A stretch of DNA of 64,000 nucleotides from Pseudoxanthomonas beigongshangi (GCF_016820515.1 NZ_JADHDV010000005.1:62001-126000), one strand, 5' to 3'; counted from the first letter of the stretch, positions 25,326 through 35,034 are shown. Program-made: numbers and translations. Notes: generated by a model from the sequence alone, not told the origin.

Positions 25326-26845
25326 GGCGTGGACACGGGCAATGGTGAAGCGGGCAAGGGTTTGGGAGCGGGCATGCTGTCGCGCCACAGTTGGATCACC
25401 GCGTAGGCGCGCCAGGGGCGCCACGCCTCGGCGCGGGCGGTGAGGGCTTTCGCGGTCATCCGGCTGCCGTCGGTGGGCACGGCTTTCTGCAATACCAGAT
25501 CGTCGGCGGGAAATGCGTCGGGATGGCCGAGCGCGCGCATGGCCATGTAGTTGGCCGTCCACGGACCGATGCCCGGCAGGGCGACCCAGCGCGCGGTGAA
25601 ATCGTCCAGCGTGCGTTCGCCGCGAAAATCCACGCGGTCTTCCAGCAGTGCGCGCGCCATCGTGTTGATGGTGGCGGCGCGGGCACGGGTCAGGCCGATC
25701 GCGGTGAGATCGACATCGACCAATGCCTCGGCGGAGGGGAACAGGTGCGCGAGTCCGGTGCCGAACGGGACCGGCAACGGGGTGCCATGCCGCTGGGCCA
25801 GGCGCGCCGTGAGCGTGCGCGCGGCGGCCACGCTGACCTGCTGGCCGATGATCGCGCGCACCGCGATCTCGAAGCCGTCCCAGCCGCTGGGCAGGCGCAG
25901 GCCGGGGCGCTTGCGCAGCAGCGGGCGCAGGCGCGAATCGGCGCCCAGCGCCCGCGCGATCGCCTGCGGATCCGCATCCAGGTCGAACATGCGGCGGATC
26001 CGGTTGACGATGGCGAGCAACTGCGCCGGCGCGGCGCCATGCAGTTCCAGCCGCAGCGCGTGATCGTCGGGCTTCGCGCTCCAGCGGCTGACCCGCAACC
26101 AGCCCGGCGCGTCGGCGCCGCCGATGACGCGCGCGTAGCTGTCCGCGTCCACGTACTCGACGCCGGGCAGGGCGCGGCCGCGCAGGAAGTCCAGCATGGC
26201 CTCGAAGTCATACGGTGGCCGGTAACCAAGCCGCAGGGCGACGCCTTCGTCTTCCACCGTCGATTCGCGCTTGCGCAGATCGCGAGGCGCCATCCGGTAG
26301 GCCTCGCGGAAGGTGGTGTTGAAACGGGTCAGGCTGCCGAATCCCGCCGCCAGCGCGACCTGGGTGATTGGCAGGCGCGTCTCGGTGAGCAGTTGCTTGG
26401 CGAACAGCAACCGACGGGTACCGTGCACGCCGACCGGGCTGGCACCCAGCCGATCGTTGAACAGGCGCCGCAACTGGCGTTCGCCCAGTCCCAGCGAACC
26501 GGCCAGATCCGCCAGCGGGCGATCGGCCAGCGCGCCCTGGTCGATCAGCTTCAGTGCCCGTGCGACGGTTTCATCGCCCCGCCGCCAGGCGCCGTCGCTG
26601 GGCGACAGTTCCGGCCGGCAGCGCAGGCAGGGGCGGAAGCCGTCGGCCTCCGCCGCGGCGGCGTTCGGATAGTAGGTGACGTTGGCCGGCTTCGGCGCCG
26701 GCGCGGGACAGATCGGCCGGCAGTAGATGCGGGTGCTGGTGACGGCGGTGAAGAACAGGCCGTCGAAGCGTGGGTCACGGCTCAGCCGCGCCTGTTCGCA
26801 GACGCGGTGATCGGGCAGGCCGGCGGGGAGGGGGGCGGAGGACAT
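25322..26845 (-). CDS. Ada-AlkA fusion: transcriptional activator/DNA-3-methyladenine glycosylase
   Basis: 507 residues in three parts. About 10-90 is an Ada-type zinc domain ([10 protein letters not shown], then [10 protein letters not shown]), in which the methyl-phosphotriester acceptor cysteine of Ada normally lies. About 95-195 is an AraC-type HTH ([27 protein letters not shown]). About 205-495 is an AlkA glycosylase with helix-hairpin-helix [27 protein letters not shown], ending in the catalytic aspartate region. It should remove alkylated bases and activate the alkylation response. ogt overlaps its end. No promoter box was identified upstream. Confidence 0.92.
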   Translation of the reverse strand: MSSAPLPAGLPDHRVCEQARLSRDPRFDGLFFTAVTSTRIYCRPICPAPAPKPANVTYYPNAAAAEADGFRPCLRCRPELSPSDGAWRRGDETVARALKLIDQGALADRPLADLAGSLGLGERQLRRLFNDRLGASPVGVHGTRRLLFAKQLLTETRLPITQVALAAGFGSLTRFNTTFREAYRMAPRDLRKRESTVEDEGVALRLGYRPPYDFEAMLDFLRGRALPGVEYVDADSYARVIGGADAPGWLRVSRWSAKPDDHALRLELHGAAPAQLLAIVNRIRRMFDLDADPQAIARALGADSRLRPLLRKRPGLRLPSGWDGFEIAVRAIIGQQVSVAAARTLTARLAQRHGTPLPVPFGTGLAHLFPSAEALVDVDLTAIGLTRARAATINTMARALLEDRVDFRGERTLDDFTARWVALPGIGPWTANYMAMRALGHPDAFPADDLVLQKAVPTDGSRMTAKALTARAEAWRPWRAYAVIQLWRDSMPAPKPLPASPLPVSTP

Positions 26846-26894
26846 GCGTGCAGGCTAGCACCGCCCACGGCCCCCGACTCACCGTTTTCGGACA

Positions 26895-28178
26895 TCAATG
26901 CCGGGATGGTGAAGCAGCCTCGGCGTCGCTCAGGATCGGCAGCAGGGTCCGCGGATCGCCATCGTTGGGCGCGGGCGTGACGCCCAGCAGGCGGGCCAGC
27001 AGCGGATAGACGTCGACATTGTCGAAGCCGGGCACGACAAGGCCGTGCCGGAACGCTGGACCGCGCGCCAGGAAGATCGCGCGCATCGAGGGCAGCGCCG
27101 GGTCGTAGCCATGCGAGCCGCCGCCCTTCCAGCCGTTGCGGCGCCACCGTTCGACCGCCTCGCGTTTCACCAGCAGCCAGCCTTCGTCGGCCTGGCAGAC
27201 GATGGCGGGCACGCGCGGATGGGTGCCGTAGTGCCAGCGCGCGGGCATGTCCTGCTTGCGCCAGCATTCGGCGTGATCGCGTCGGCCGAGCAACTGCCGC
27301 TCGGCGGCGGCCTCACGGCCGGGGCGGGGGTTGAAACCGACCACCTGGCCGACGGTGATGGCATCCGCGTCATCCGGGGACACCCGATCCTCGATGACCA
27401 TCACGCGCTCGGGCGACGTCGCGGTCATGCCGTGATCGGAGACCACGATGAGGTTCACGCGATTGCGTTCGCCGCGGGCGTCGATGCCGTCGACGAGCTG
27501 GCCGATGGCGGCATCGATCGCCTTCAGGGTGTCCTCGACATTGCGCGAAGCCGGGCCGTTGTCATGGCCGGCGGTGTCCACGTGCTCGAAATACAGCGTG
27601 ATCAGGCGCGGCCGCTCGGTCGCCGGCAGATCCAGCCAGGCCTGCACCTGGCGCACGCGATCATCGATGGCGAAGGCCTTGTCGAACGGGAACCATTGGG
27701 TGGGGCGGACGCCCTGCACGGCGGCTTCGGAACCCGGCCAGAACATGGTCGCCGTACGCAGCCCGGCCTTCTCCGCGCCAACCCAGATCGGTTCACCGCT
27801 CCACCAGCGAGAGTCGCCCACCGCTTCGCGGTCGCTCAGCGAAAAGTTGCCCAGGTGCTCGTCGAACATCGTGTTGCTGATGATGCCGTGATGATCCGGG
27901 CGCAGGCCGGTGACCAGGGTGTAATGGTTGGGGAAGGTCAGCGAGGGGTAGGAGGGATTCATCCACTCGGCGCGCACGCCGTCCTCGGCCAGCCGGGTCA
28001 GATGGGGCGTGATGCCGCGCTGGAGGTATTCGGCGCGAACGCCGTCGAGCGAGATCAGCAGGAGGGTGGCGGGTTCCCGGGGGGGAATGGAGGCGGAGTG
28101 CGGAGCGCGGGTCGCGCAGCCGGCCGACAGCAGCAATGCGGCGGCCAGCCACGCGGCCCTGACGAATGGCAGGCGCAT
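26895..28178 (-). CDS. NPP-type phosphodiesterase/nucleotide pyrophosphatase lipoprotein
   Basis: 427 residues. A lipoprotein signal (LAAALLLSAGC) ends at Cys22, so it should be anchored in the periplasm or outer membrane. ISLDGVRAEYL supplies the first metal aspartate; SYPSLTFPNHYTLVTG carries the threonine nucleophile of the NPP family; the second metal site includes HVDTAGHDNGP and SDHGM. NPPs hydrolyse phosphodiester or pyrophosphate bonds of nucleotides or lipids. Xanthomonas NPP is the classic bacterial example. Start ATG at 28178 chosen at the signal peptide; divergent from the next gene. Confidence 0.9.
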   Translation of the reverse strand: MRLPFVRAAWLAAALLLSAGCATRAPHSASIPPREPATLLLISLDGVRAEYLQRGITPHLTRLAEDGVRAEWMNPSYPSLTFPNHYTLVTGLRPDHHGIISNTMFDEHLGNFSLSDREAVGDSRWWSGEPIWVGAEKAGLRTATMFWPGSEAAVQGVRPTQWFPFDKAFAIDDRVRQVQAWLDLPATERPRLITLYFEHVDTAGHDNGPASRNVEDTLKAIDAAIGQLVDGIDARGERNRVNLIVVSDHGMTATSPERVMVIEDRVSPDDADAITVGQVVGFNPRPGREAAAERQLLGRRDHAECWRKQDMPARWHYGTHPRVPAIVCQADEGWLLVKREAVERWRRNGWKGGGSHGYDPALPSMRAIFLARGPAFRHGLVVPGFDNVDVYPLLARLLGVTPAPNDGDPRTLLPILSDAEAASPSRH

Positions 28179-28234
28179 GGAAGGACGGATGGGAATGGAA
28201 TGCGCAAAGCTTGGCAGGTTTCGGAGAACTTCGC

Positions 28235-28768
28235 ATGACAGACGGTCTACGACTTTCGGCCCTGCTGGGGCTGGCGGGCCTGGCGACGGGCGTCGCGGCC
28301 GTTGAGCCGCCGCCGCACCCGGGGATGGCAAGCGACGCGCGATGCGCGGTTTGGACGCGGGAACTCGGCTTCGCCGACGCCCTCGCACGGCACGACGCCA
28401 CCGCCTTCGCCGGCTTCCTCCACGCCGACGCGGTGTTCGGCGTGGGTCATCAGCCCACCCGCGGTCGTGACGCCATCGTGGCCGACTGGATGCCGCTGAT
28501 CGAAGGCAAGGCGCTGGAACTGCGCTGGTATCCGGAGCGGGTCTCGGTCGGCGGCGACGGCCGCACGGCCTACTCCAGCGGTCCGGCGCTGTACCGCAAT
28601 CCGAAGGACGGCAGCCATCGGCTGGGACGCTTCGGATCGGTGTGGCAGCAGGATCGCGACGGTCAGTGGCGGGTGATTTTCGACGACGGCGTGCGTCCGC
28701 TACCGGTCGACGAAGCGGGGGTCAAGGCGTTCGAGGCGGGACGCCGCGATGCCTGCCCGGCCGCCTGA
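28235..28768 (+). CDS. Exported SnoaL/DUF4440-like (NTF2-fold) protein
   Basis: 177 residues. An N-terminal hydrophobic stretch (LSALLGLAGLATGVAA) reads as a signal peptide. The rest fits the NTF2-like cone: FADALARHDATAFAGFLHADAVFGVG, then YRNPKDGSHRLGRFGSVWQQDRDGQWRVIFDDG. Such proteins bind small molecules, act as isomerases, or have no known activity; no catalytic signature is visible. It diverges from the NPP gene, and its TGA touches the stop of the convergent ThuA gene with no base between. Two similar proteins occur at 37222 and 58169. Confidence 0.75.
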   Translation: MTDGLRLSALLGLAGLATGVAAVEPPPHPGMASDARCAVWTRELGFADALARHDATAFAGFLHADAVFGVGHQPTRGRDAIVADWMPLIEGKALELRWYPERVSVGGDGRTAYSSGPALYRNPKDGSHRLGRFGSVWQQDRDGQWRVIFDDGVRPLPVDEAGVKAFEAGRRDACPAA

Positions 28769-29509
28769 TCAGCACGCGTCCGCGCGTCCGGTCACGTAGC
28801 GCAGGCCGCGCCGGAGATGACGCAGGAAGGTCGCGTCCGAATACATCGCCATGTCATGGCCCAGCCCCGTGTACCAGGCACGGCCGCCTTCGAAACCGTG
28901 GCACCAGGCGATCGGATGATCATCGCCCATGGTCCCGCCGGTGTAGTCGTGCTCGTCCACTGTCGCGATCACTTCGGCCGAACCGCGCGGGTTGCGCCGG
29001 TAGTTGTAGATTTCGTCGGTGACCCGCCATTCGCGTCCACGCGCCGCGATGCCATCGTGGCCGAAACGCACGCGGGTGGTCTGCAGCCCGGGTGGATGGC
29101 CGAGGAACCACGCACCGACCAGTTCGCCGTACCACGGCCAGTCGTATTCGGTATCCGCCGCCGCGTGCACGCCCATGAAACCGCCGCCTGCGCGGATGAA
29201 GCCTTCCAGCGCCCGTTGCTGTTCCGGATCCAGGATGTCGCCGGTGGTGTTGACGAAGATCACCGCGCGGTAGCGCTGCAATCGAACCGGCGCGAACACC
29301 GAGGCATCCTCGCTGGTATCCGCATCGAGTGACTGCCGGCGGGCGATCTCGCGCAGCGCGGTCACCGCCACGGGGATGGAATCGTGGCGGAAACCGGCGG
29401 TCTTGCTGAAGATCAGCACGCGCGAGGGCGGGGCAGCCGCGATGGCCGCCGCGGAAACCACGCAGCACATCGCCAACACCAGGGCGCGGAGAAGGATTCG
29501 CGGCATCAT
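28769..29509 (-). CDS. Exported ThuA-domain protein
   Basis: 246 residues with a signal peptide (MMPRILLRALVLAMCCVVSAA). The mature part has RVLIFSKTAGFRHDSIP, then RAVIFVNTTGDILDPEQQRALEGFIRAGGGFMGVHAAADTEYDWPWYGEL, the ThuA fold (a class I glutamine-amidotransferase-like Rossmann domain without the cysteine). MGDDHPIAWCHGFEGGRAWYTGLGHD completes the domain. ThuA proteins are linked to trehalose/sucrose metabolism in rhizobia; in secreted form they are often near sugar genes. A secreted glycosidase is encoded divergently next to it. The molecular function is not established. Confidence 0.85.
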   Translation of the reverse strand: MMPRILLRALVLAMCCVVSAAAIAAAPPSRVLIFSKTAGFRHDSIPVAVTALREIARRQSLDADTSEDASVFAPVRLQRYRAVIFVNTTGDILDPEQQRALEGFIRAGGGFMGVHAAADTEYDWPWYGELVGAWFLGHPPGLQTTRVRFGHDGIAARGREWRVTDEIYNYRRNPRGSAEVIATVDEHDYTGGTMGDDHPIAWCHGFEGGRAWYTGLGHDMAMYSDATFLRHLRRGLRYVTGRADAC

Positions 29510-29646
29510 GCGGCGAGTCTGCCACAGCGGCCGGATGGTTTCAGTGGACACCATGCTGCGCTGCAATTGGCGGTCATGCGGGGCGATGGCTTAGGGTGCG
29601 AACCAGGAACATCCGCCGCAGGACGCGCTTCCCCACGAGGTTCTCC

Positions 29647-31833
29647 ATGCGCCATTGGCCGGGTCTGCTCTGCCTGTTGCTGTCATTCGTGTCGGTGCCG
29701 GTTTCCGCGGCGGAACCGGCGTCGACGTCGTACGAACTTCCGCGCTGGTCGATTGAACAGCCGCGCGAGAACCGCTACCTCTCGGCGCACGGCCTGCGAG
29801 CCTTCGCCGGGGGGTATTCCGAGGACGGGCTGGAACTGTGGACGTTTCCGTTGCAGATCGCGGCAGGCTATCGGCCTGGATTCGTGATCGACGGAAAGAT
29901 GCGCGACGGGCTGGCCTATCTGGTTTCGGCGGAAGTGGATCCGCTGGGGATGACCCGGCACTACGCGGGGCCGGGTTTTTCGCTGCGCGAGCGCGTGGAG
30001 GCGCGTGGCCGTTTGCCCGGTGTCATCGTGCGCTACGAAATGGAAGGCGAAGACATCGGACTGGAAATCCGTTTCCGGCCGTCGCTCAACCTGATGTGGC
30101 CGGCGGCGGTGGGCGGGCAGGAGCTGGCCTGGGACGCGCGGGCGAAAGGATTCCTGATCAGCGAACCACGCAGGCAGTTCCGTGCGCTGGTGTCCTCGCC
30201 GCAGGCGACGGAGCACAGCGAGCCGAACAACGATCGGCGTGGCAGCGAGTTCGGCCTGCCATTGTTCCTGCGCCTGCAGCCGCAAGCCTGCGGCACGAAA
30301 CGTTGCGCGGAACTGCTGTTCGCCGGCCAGAGCGAGGCGGACGAGGACGTGCATGCCACCACTGCGGCATTGCAACAGCCCGCGTCGGCGGAAGACGCGG
30401 CGCGTTTCGTGTCCTCCGAACGGCTCCGCGTCACCACGCCCGATGCCGATGCCAATCGGGCACTGGGCTGGGCCCAGATTGCGCTGGAGCAGGCGTGGAC
30501 CTGCAACGCCCGGCTGGGCTGCGGCCTGGTCGCCGGTTACGGGCCATCGCACGGCGCGCGGCGTCCGCAGTACGCGTGGTATTTCGCCGGTGACGGACTG
30601 GTCGGCACGCGTGCGTTGATCCACGAAGGACGCTTCGAGCGCGCGGCGGAGGAACTGGCGTTCATCCTGCGCTACCAGCATCCGGACAACGGCATGATCT
30701 GGCACGAGATGTCGCAGAGCGCGGGCTTCCTGGACTGGGCCGGCGACTATCCGTACATGTACGTGCATGTCGACATCGCGTTCGATTTCATCGGTGTGCT
30801 GGCTGAATACGTCCGCGCCAGCGGCGACACCGGATTCCTGCGCCGGCACTGGCCCGCCGTCCTCAGGGCCTACCGCTATTGCCTGTCCACGCGCGATCCC
30901 GATGACGGCCTGCCGCGCGTGCCGGCCGACAAGATGAGCGCGAACGAGCAGGATCGCCTGACCGACGAGTTGACCCTGTCGGCGGCCTGGGTCGAGACCG
31001 CGCAGGCCATGTCGGCGTTGGCGCGGGTGCAGGGTGACGAAGTACTGGGTCGCGAAGCCGCCAGTGCCGCCGGGCAGGCGCGCATCCAGTTGCGCAAGCG
31101 TTATCGCGACGAGGCCGGCCGGCGCTGGATCAGCGGCTTCAGTCACGCCGGCAAAGCCGGGGAAAGCACCTCGCCGGCGGATCTGGCGGCCATCCGTTCC
31201 GGGGCGGCCACGGATGCGGAAGTGGACGCCACGCTGGGCCAGCTCTCACGGCCGGCCTACCTTGCCGCGTGGGGACTGCGCAGCCGGCCGGACACGGCCG
31301 CCGACTACGACCCGGAAGCCTATTCGCGCGGCAGCGTGTGGGGGCTTGGCACCGCGATGGCGGCCGAGACCCTGTGGCGCGCGGGCAGGCCGGAGCAGGC
31401 GGCGACGCTATGGCGCAGCCTGGTGTCCTGGGCGGGCGCGGATTCGCCGGGGCACATGCACGAGGTCATGCGCGGCGATCGTCCGGAGCCGCAGCGCGAA
31501 TCGGTGCCGGAACAGACCTGGTCCTCGGCGGCGTTCCTGTCCGCGGCTGTCCACGGCATGCTCGGACTGGACGTGGATGCGCTGGCGAAGCGGCTGCGGT
31601 TCGCACCGCGGCCGCCGGCCGGCTGGGATCGCCTGGCCGTCGAAAATGTCCGCATCGGCGACGGCCGTGTCGATCTGCGTTGGCGCAGCATCGCCAATGG
31701 CGCCGAACTGGAAATTGAAAACCGCGGGGCGCCGTTTCTGCTGCTCTGGGAACAAGGGCAGGGCGAAGGCGCCAGGCCTGTCGTGATCGAGCGACGCATC
31801 GCCACCGGGCACACCCGGTTGGGTGTGCCCTGA
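29647..31833 (+). CDS. Exported six-hairpin glycosidase-like protein (glycogen-debranching/GH63 type)
   Basis: 728 residues with a signal peptide (LCLLLSFVSVPVSAAEP). The first ~270 residues look like a beta-sandwich N-domain. About 300-620 is an (alpha/alpha)6 barrel with ALGWAQIALEQAWTC, GARRPQYAWYFAGDG, YQHPDNGMIWHEMSQSAGFLDWAGDYPY, and later DDGLPRVPADKMSANEQDRLTDEL. The W-x-x-D and E-x-x-x placement recalls amylo-alpha-1,6-glucosidase and GH63/GH78-like enzymes. The linkage and substrate cannot be told. Start ATG at 29647 chosen for the signal peptide; frame open upstream to 29596. Divergent from ThuA. Confidence 0.75.
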   Translation: MRHWPGLLCLLLSFVSVPVSAAEPASTSYELPRWSIEQPRENRYLSAHGLRAFAGGYSEDGLELWTFPLQIAAGYRPGFVIDGKMRDGLAYLVSAEVDPLGMTRHYAGPGFSLRERVEARGRLPGVIVRYEMEGEDIGLEIRFRPSLNLMWPAAVGGQELAWDARAKGFLISEPRRQFRALVSSPQATEHSEPNNDRRGSEFGLPLFLRLQPQACGTKRCAELLFAGQSEADEDVHATTAALQQPASAEDAARFVSSERLRVTTPDADANRALGWAQIALEQAWTCNARLGCGLVAGYGPSHGARRPQYAWYFAGDGLVGTRALIHEGRFERAAEELAFILRYQHPDNGMIWHEMSQSAGFLDWAGDYPYMYVHVDIAFDFIGVLAEYVRASGDTGFLRRHWPAVLRAYRYCLSTRDPDDGLPRVPADKMSANEQDRLTDELTLSAAWVETAQAMSALARVQGDEVLGREAASAAGQARIQLRKRYRDEAGRRWISGFSHAGKAGESTSPADLAAIRSGAATDAEVDATLGQLSRPAYLAAWGLRSRPDTAADYDPEAYSRGSVWGLGTAMAAETLWRAGRPEQAATLWRSLVSWAGADSPGHMHEVMRGDRPEPQRESVPEQTWSSAAFLSAAVHGMLGLDVDALAKRLRFAPRPPAGWDRLAVENVRIGDGRVDLRWRSIANGAELEIENRGAPFLLLWEQGQGEGARPVVIERRIATGHTRLGVP

Positions 31834-31902
31834 GCGGGCGCATGGGTCAAGGCATCGACGGGTGACGGGTTTGCCCAGCCACGGACGACACCGCGCGCAG
31901 GA

Positions 31903-31928
31903 GCAGCGGAGCGAGCTCCGCTCCACGG
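31903..31928. repeat. Solitary REP copy
   Basis: GCAGCGGAGCGAGCTCCGCT followed by CCACGG: same palindrome core as the GTAG arrays, with GAGCGAGCTC instead of GAGCAAGCTC and a changed CCAC head. A degenerate singleton between convergent genes. Confidence 0.7.
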
Positions 31929-31940
31929 TTCTCCGGGGGA

Positions 31941-32297
31941 TTACTTTTTCAGATCCACCACGGGCGCGAAGCCACCAAAGATCATCCGCTTGCCGTCGAA
32001 GGGCATGGGATTGGCGGCATCCATGCGCGGATCCTCCATCATCTTTTTCATGCCGACGTCGCGGGTCGCCTTGTCCGGCCATTCGATCCAGGAGAACACC
32101 ACGGTCTCCTCGTCGGTGGCCTTCACCGCGCGGCGGAAATCGGTGACTTGCCCGTCCGGGACGTCGTCGCCCCAGCATTCGATGACGCGGATGGCGCCGA
32201 GCTCCATGAAAATCGGATCGAATTCGCCGGCATGGGCGATGAACTTCTCCTTGTTGGCGTTTGGCACGGCGATGAGGAAACCGTCGATGTACGACAT
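31941..32297 (-). CDS. DUF1428 family protein
   Basis: 118 residues: MSYIDGFLIAVPNANKEKF at the start, IECWGDDVPDG in the middle, and FGGFAPVVDLKK at the end are typical of DUF1428 (alpha/beta barrel dimer like the antibiotic-monooxygenase/dabb fold). No function has been established; members often sit near PhnB or glyoxalase genes. GGAGCTCC is upstream of the ATG at 32297. Single gene, convergent with the glycosidase. The frame continues upstream but with no family similarity. Confidence 0.88.
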   Translation of the reverse strand: MSYIDGFLIAVPNANKEKFIAHAGEFDPIFMELGAIRVIECWGDDVPDGQVTDFRRAVKATDEETVVFSWIEWPDKATRDVGMKKMMEDPRMDAANPMPFDGKRMIFGGFAPVVDLKK

Positions 32298-32536
32298 GGT
32301 GGAGCTCCTGTGCTTTGAGAGGAATGAAAGGTCCGGGATACGGGCCTTCCTGGTGTCGACGAACGGGCAAGGCGGAAATCGACAATGGCCGGGGCCCTGT
32401 TCAGGCAGGGGCCGCGAGGACAGCGGTCCATGCGGCGCCATCAGATATGCCGGAGGGACCCGGGTGTTGGCGTGACGGCACGGTTAACATGGGCGAACGC
32501 CGGGATGCGTCCGCTGCATCGCCGCGAACGCACCGC

Positions 32537-33247
32537 ATGACGATGAATACCGAAGTCCTCGAACCTCGCGTCCACGCCGCACTCGACAATCCGTTCTGGT
32601 CCGCGCTGCAAAGCCTGCACAGCGGCATCGCGCTGCGTGCGGGCGCGGTGGCGCGCTACCCCGCCGAATATGCACCGTTCCTGGGCGTGGCGAGCGCCGC
32701 CGACGGGGACATTGGCGCGGAGCTGGAGGTGCTGGTCGCGCCCGGCGAATCCGTCTACCTGATCGGGGTGGTACCGGAAGCACCGCCGGGCTGGCGGCTG
32801 GAGACGTTCCGGCCGCTGGCGCAGATGATCCGCACGACGCCGCTGCCGGTGGCCGAGGGGCCGGAGATCCTGTCGCTGGGCGAATCGCATCGCGCCGACG
32901 TGCTGGCACTGACCGCGCTGGTCTATCCGCACTACTTCCGTGAACGCACCATGGACATGGGCCGCTACTTCGGCATCTACCAGGACGGACGCCTGGCCGC
33001 GATGATCGGCGAGCGCCTGGGAACGGGAGAGTGCCGCGAGATGAGCGCGATCTGCACCCACCCGGATTTCAACGGCCGCGGCTACGCCGGCCGGCTGACC
33101 GCCATGCTCGTCAACGACACGCTTGCCCGTGGCGCGTTGCCGTTCCTGCACGTGAGCCACGAGAACCCGCGCGCGCTGCAGTTGTATGAGCGGCTGGGTT
33201 TCCGGCATCGGCGCGACATCGGATTCTGGTCGCTGCGGCGGGCCTGA
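32537..33247 (+). CDS. GNAT family N-acetyltransferase
   Basis: 236 residues in the FR47-like GNAT group. The C-terminal half has the acetyl-CoA loop (ICTHPDFNGRGYAGRLTAMLVND) and HVSHENPRALQLYERLGFRHRRDIGFW. The N-terminal ~110 residues form a family-specific domain without catalytic signature. A TPxFRGRGYA-like Q/RxxGxG/A motif (NGRGYA) is intact. The acceptor is unknown, probably a small amine. Two in-frame starts are close (32537, 32543). Followed by the GST gene after 86 bases. Confidence 0.88.
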   Translation: MTMNTEVLEPRVHAALDNPFWSALQSLHSGIALRAGAVARYPAEYAPFLGVASAADGDIGAELEVLVAPGESVYLIGVVPEAPPGWRLETFRPLAQMIRTTPLPVAEGPEILSLGESHRADVLALTALVYPHYFRERTMDMGRYFGIYQDGRLAAMIGERLGTGECREMSAICTHPDFNGRGYAGRLTAMLVNDTLARGALPFLHVSHENPRALQLYERLGFRHRRDIGFWSLRRA

Positions 33248-33333
33248 ACGCGGCGATCGAAACGCCACGGTTGAAAGGTTCTTCCGTCGTCCCAATCCGG
33301 AGGATTCACCTTTCTCCGGCACGCGGGGTATCC

Positions 33334-33954
33334 ATGCAACTGCTCTACCAGACCCATTCGCCCTATGCGCGCAAGGCGCTGGTGTTCGCCCACGAGGCCG
33401 GCCTGGCCGATCGGCTGGAGGTGATCCACCACGAGACCAGCCCGGTGCTGCGCAACGAGGCGGTGTTCCGGCAGAACCCGTTGGGCAAGGTGCCGGTACT
33501 GCTGCGCCCAGGACAGCCGGCGATCTTCGATTCGGACGTGATCTGCGCCTATCTCGACACCCTGCATACCGGCGCGCGGTTGATTCCCGCCGACGGCGAA
33601 GCGCGCTGGCATGCGCTGCGGGTGCAGGCGGTGGCGCAGGGATTGTGCGAGGCCGGCATCGCGGTGCGCTGGGAGACCGTGCGCCGTCCCGAACCGCTGC
33701 GCTACCCGCCGCTGCGCGACGGCTACATCGACAAGCTGCTGGCCAGCTACGACTGGCTGGAACAGGAACTGGACGTCGATGCGCCGCCGCATGTGGGACA
33801 CATCGCGGTCGCCACCGCCCTGGACTGGCTGGCGTTCCGCGAACTGCCGCCGTTCCGGCCGGCACGGCCGCGTCTGGCGGCCTGGTTCGACGCCTTCGCG
33901 CAGCGTCCGTCGATGCGGGCCACGCCGCTATCCGGCGACACCCACGACGCCTGA
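33334..33954 (+). CDS. Glutathione S-transferase family protein
   Basis: 206 residues. The N-terminal thioredoxin-like domain starts MQLLYQTHSPYARKALVFAHEAGL and has NPLGKVPVLL and IFDSDVICAYLD, the glutathione gamma-glutamyl site. The C-terminal half is all-alpha, with GHIAVATALDWLAFREL. A serine (SPYARK) takes the place of the catalytic Tyr/Ser/Cys. The frame continues upstream, but homology starts at the ATG at 33334. Likely detoxification of electrophiles; the substrate is unknown. Confidence 0.9.
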   Translation: MQLLYQTHSPYARKALVFAHEAGLADRLEVIHHETSPVLRNEAVFRQNPLGKVPVLLRPGQPAIFDSDVICAYLDTLHTGARLIPADGEARWHALRVQAVAQGLCEAGIAVRWETVRRPEPLRYPPLRDGYIDKLLASYDWLEQELDVDAPPHVGHIAVATALDWLAFRELPPFRPARPRLAAWFDAFAQRPSMRATPLSGDTHDA

Positions 33955-34052
33955 GCCGGGTTGCTGTCATGTTCCTGTCATTTCATCGCAGCAGGATCTT
34001 CACGAAACCGTAAAGCGCGCCCATGCCGGACGCGCCGGGCAAGGGCAGACAC

Positions 34053-34565
34053 ATGAAGATCAAGGCTTGGCTGCTGGCGGGATTGGCGATGGCGTGGATG
34101 CCGGCGGCGTTCGCGCAACAGGAGCCAAAGGCCCCGCACGTCAACATCGAACAGCGGCTCACCGCCGAGCAGATGCGCGCCACCGGCCTGGACCAGCTCA
34201 CCCCGGCGCAACTGGAACTGCTCAACCGCCTGCTCGGCGAACAGGTCGAGGCGCGCGCGCAGGAGCGCGCAGAGGTCATCGCCCGCACGCAGGCGCCGGA
34301 GCGCCGCCCACGCGATGAAAGTTCGCTGATTGGCCTCAACGACGAGCCCATCCACGCGCGCCTCAAGGGCACCGTGGCCGGTTGGGAGCCGGGGACCGTG
34401 TTCGAACTGGACAACGGCCAGCAGTGGAAGGTCCTGAAAGGCAAGATGAAGCTGTCGCGCCCGCTGGAATCGCCCGAGATCGTGGTGGTGCCCGGCGTGG
34501 CCGGACGCTGGTTCCTGCAGGTCGAGGAAGACACGCCCAAGGCACGGGTCTACCGGATCGATTGA
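34053..34565 (+). CDS. Hypothetical exported protein
   Basis: 170 residues. A signal peptide (KIKAWLLAGLAMAWMPAAFAQQ) is followed by a helical, charged region (RLTAEQMRATGLDQLTPAQLELLNRLL; ARAQERAEVIARTQ) and then a small beta domain. That domain, KGTVAGWEPGTVFELDNGQQWKVL...MKL, suggests an SH3-like or PilZ-like barrel. Similar proteins are common in Xanthomonadaceae without known function. The upstream gap of 98 bases and a 76-base gap downstream suggest a single gene. The ATG at 34053 is chosen at the signal sequence. Confidence 0.75.
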   Translation: MKIKAWLLAGLAMAWMPAAFAQQEPKAPHVNIEQRLTAEQMRATGLDQLTPAQLELLNRLLGEQVEARAQERAEVIARTQAPERRPRDESSLIGLNDEPIHARLKGTVAGWEPGTVFELDNGQQWKVLKGKMKLSRPLESPEIVVVPGVAGRWFLQVEEDTPKARVYRID

Positions 34566-34641
34566 GGCCCTTGCCGGCGTTGACGTTTTCGCGACGCGCC
34601 CGCGGTGAGCATGCGATGAAACCCATCGCAGGAGTCCGCGC

Positions 34642-35034
34642 ATGATCGAAGGCATTCCCGCCCCGCCGCACGTGGCGGCCTTCCGCTTCAGCGGCCAGCT
34701 CACCGGCGAGGACTACGACCGGTGCATCGCCGAGATCGAGGCGCGCCTGCACGAGTACCGCCGCATCGGCATCTTCACCGATCTCGCCGGCATGACCGGC
34801 CTGAGCGCCGAGGCGATGGCCAAGGATCTGCGCTACGCGGTGCAGAAGTTGGGCGAGTATTCGCGCTTCGCGCGCGCGGCGGTGGTGACCGACAAGCAAT
34901 GGCTGGGCCGGATTTCCGAGTTCGCCGGGCACCTGCTGCCGGCGACGGAAGTGCGCGCGTTCGAGCCCGCCGAAGCGGAGCAGGCGCTAGCGTGGGCCGC
35001 CGAGGTCACGCCCGAGGGCAACGATCCGCCCTGA
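34642..35034 (+). CDS. SpoIIAA-like STAS/CRAL-type domain protein
   Basis: 130 residues covering the whole SpoIIAA-like family (formerly DUF3478): MIEGIPAPPHVAAFRFSGQLTGEDYD, then IFTDLAGMTGLSAEAMAKDLRY, and VVTDKQWLGRISEFAGHLLPATEVRAFEPAEAEQALAW. The fold is related to STAS and CRAL-TRIO domains; its ligand is unknown. The phospho-acceptor serine of true anti-anti-sigma factors is not evident. Single gene, start set by a family-like N-terminus and GGAG upstream. Confidence 0.85.
   Translation: MIEGIPAPPHVAAFRFSGQLTGEDYDRCIAEIEARLHEYRRIGIFTDLAGMTGLSAEAMAKDLRYAVQKLGEYSRFARAAVVTDKQWLGRISEFAGHLLPATEVRAFEPAEAEQALAWAAEVTPEGNDPP

Noticed and set aside
25326-25562. Longer ogt reading frame beginning inside the fusion gene
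   Set aside because: It would overlap the Ada-AlkA coding sequence by 240 bases in another frame; the ATGA overlap start is conserved in style.
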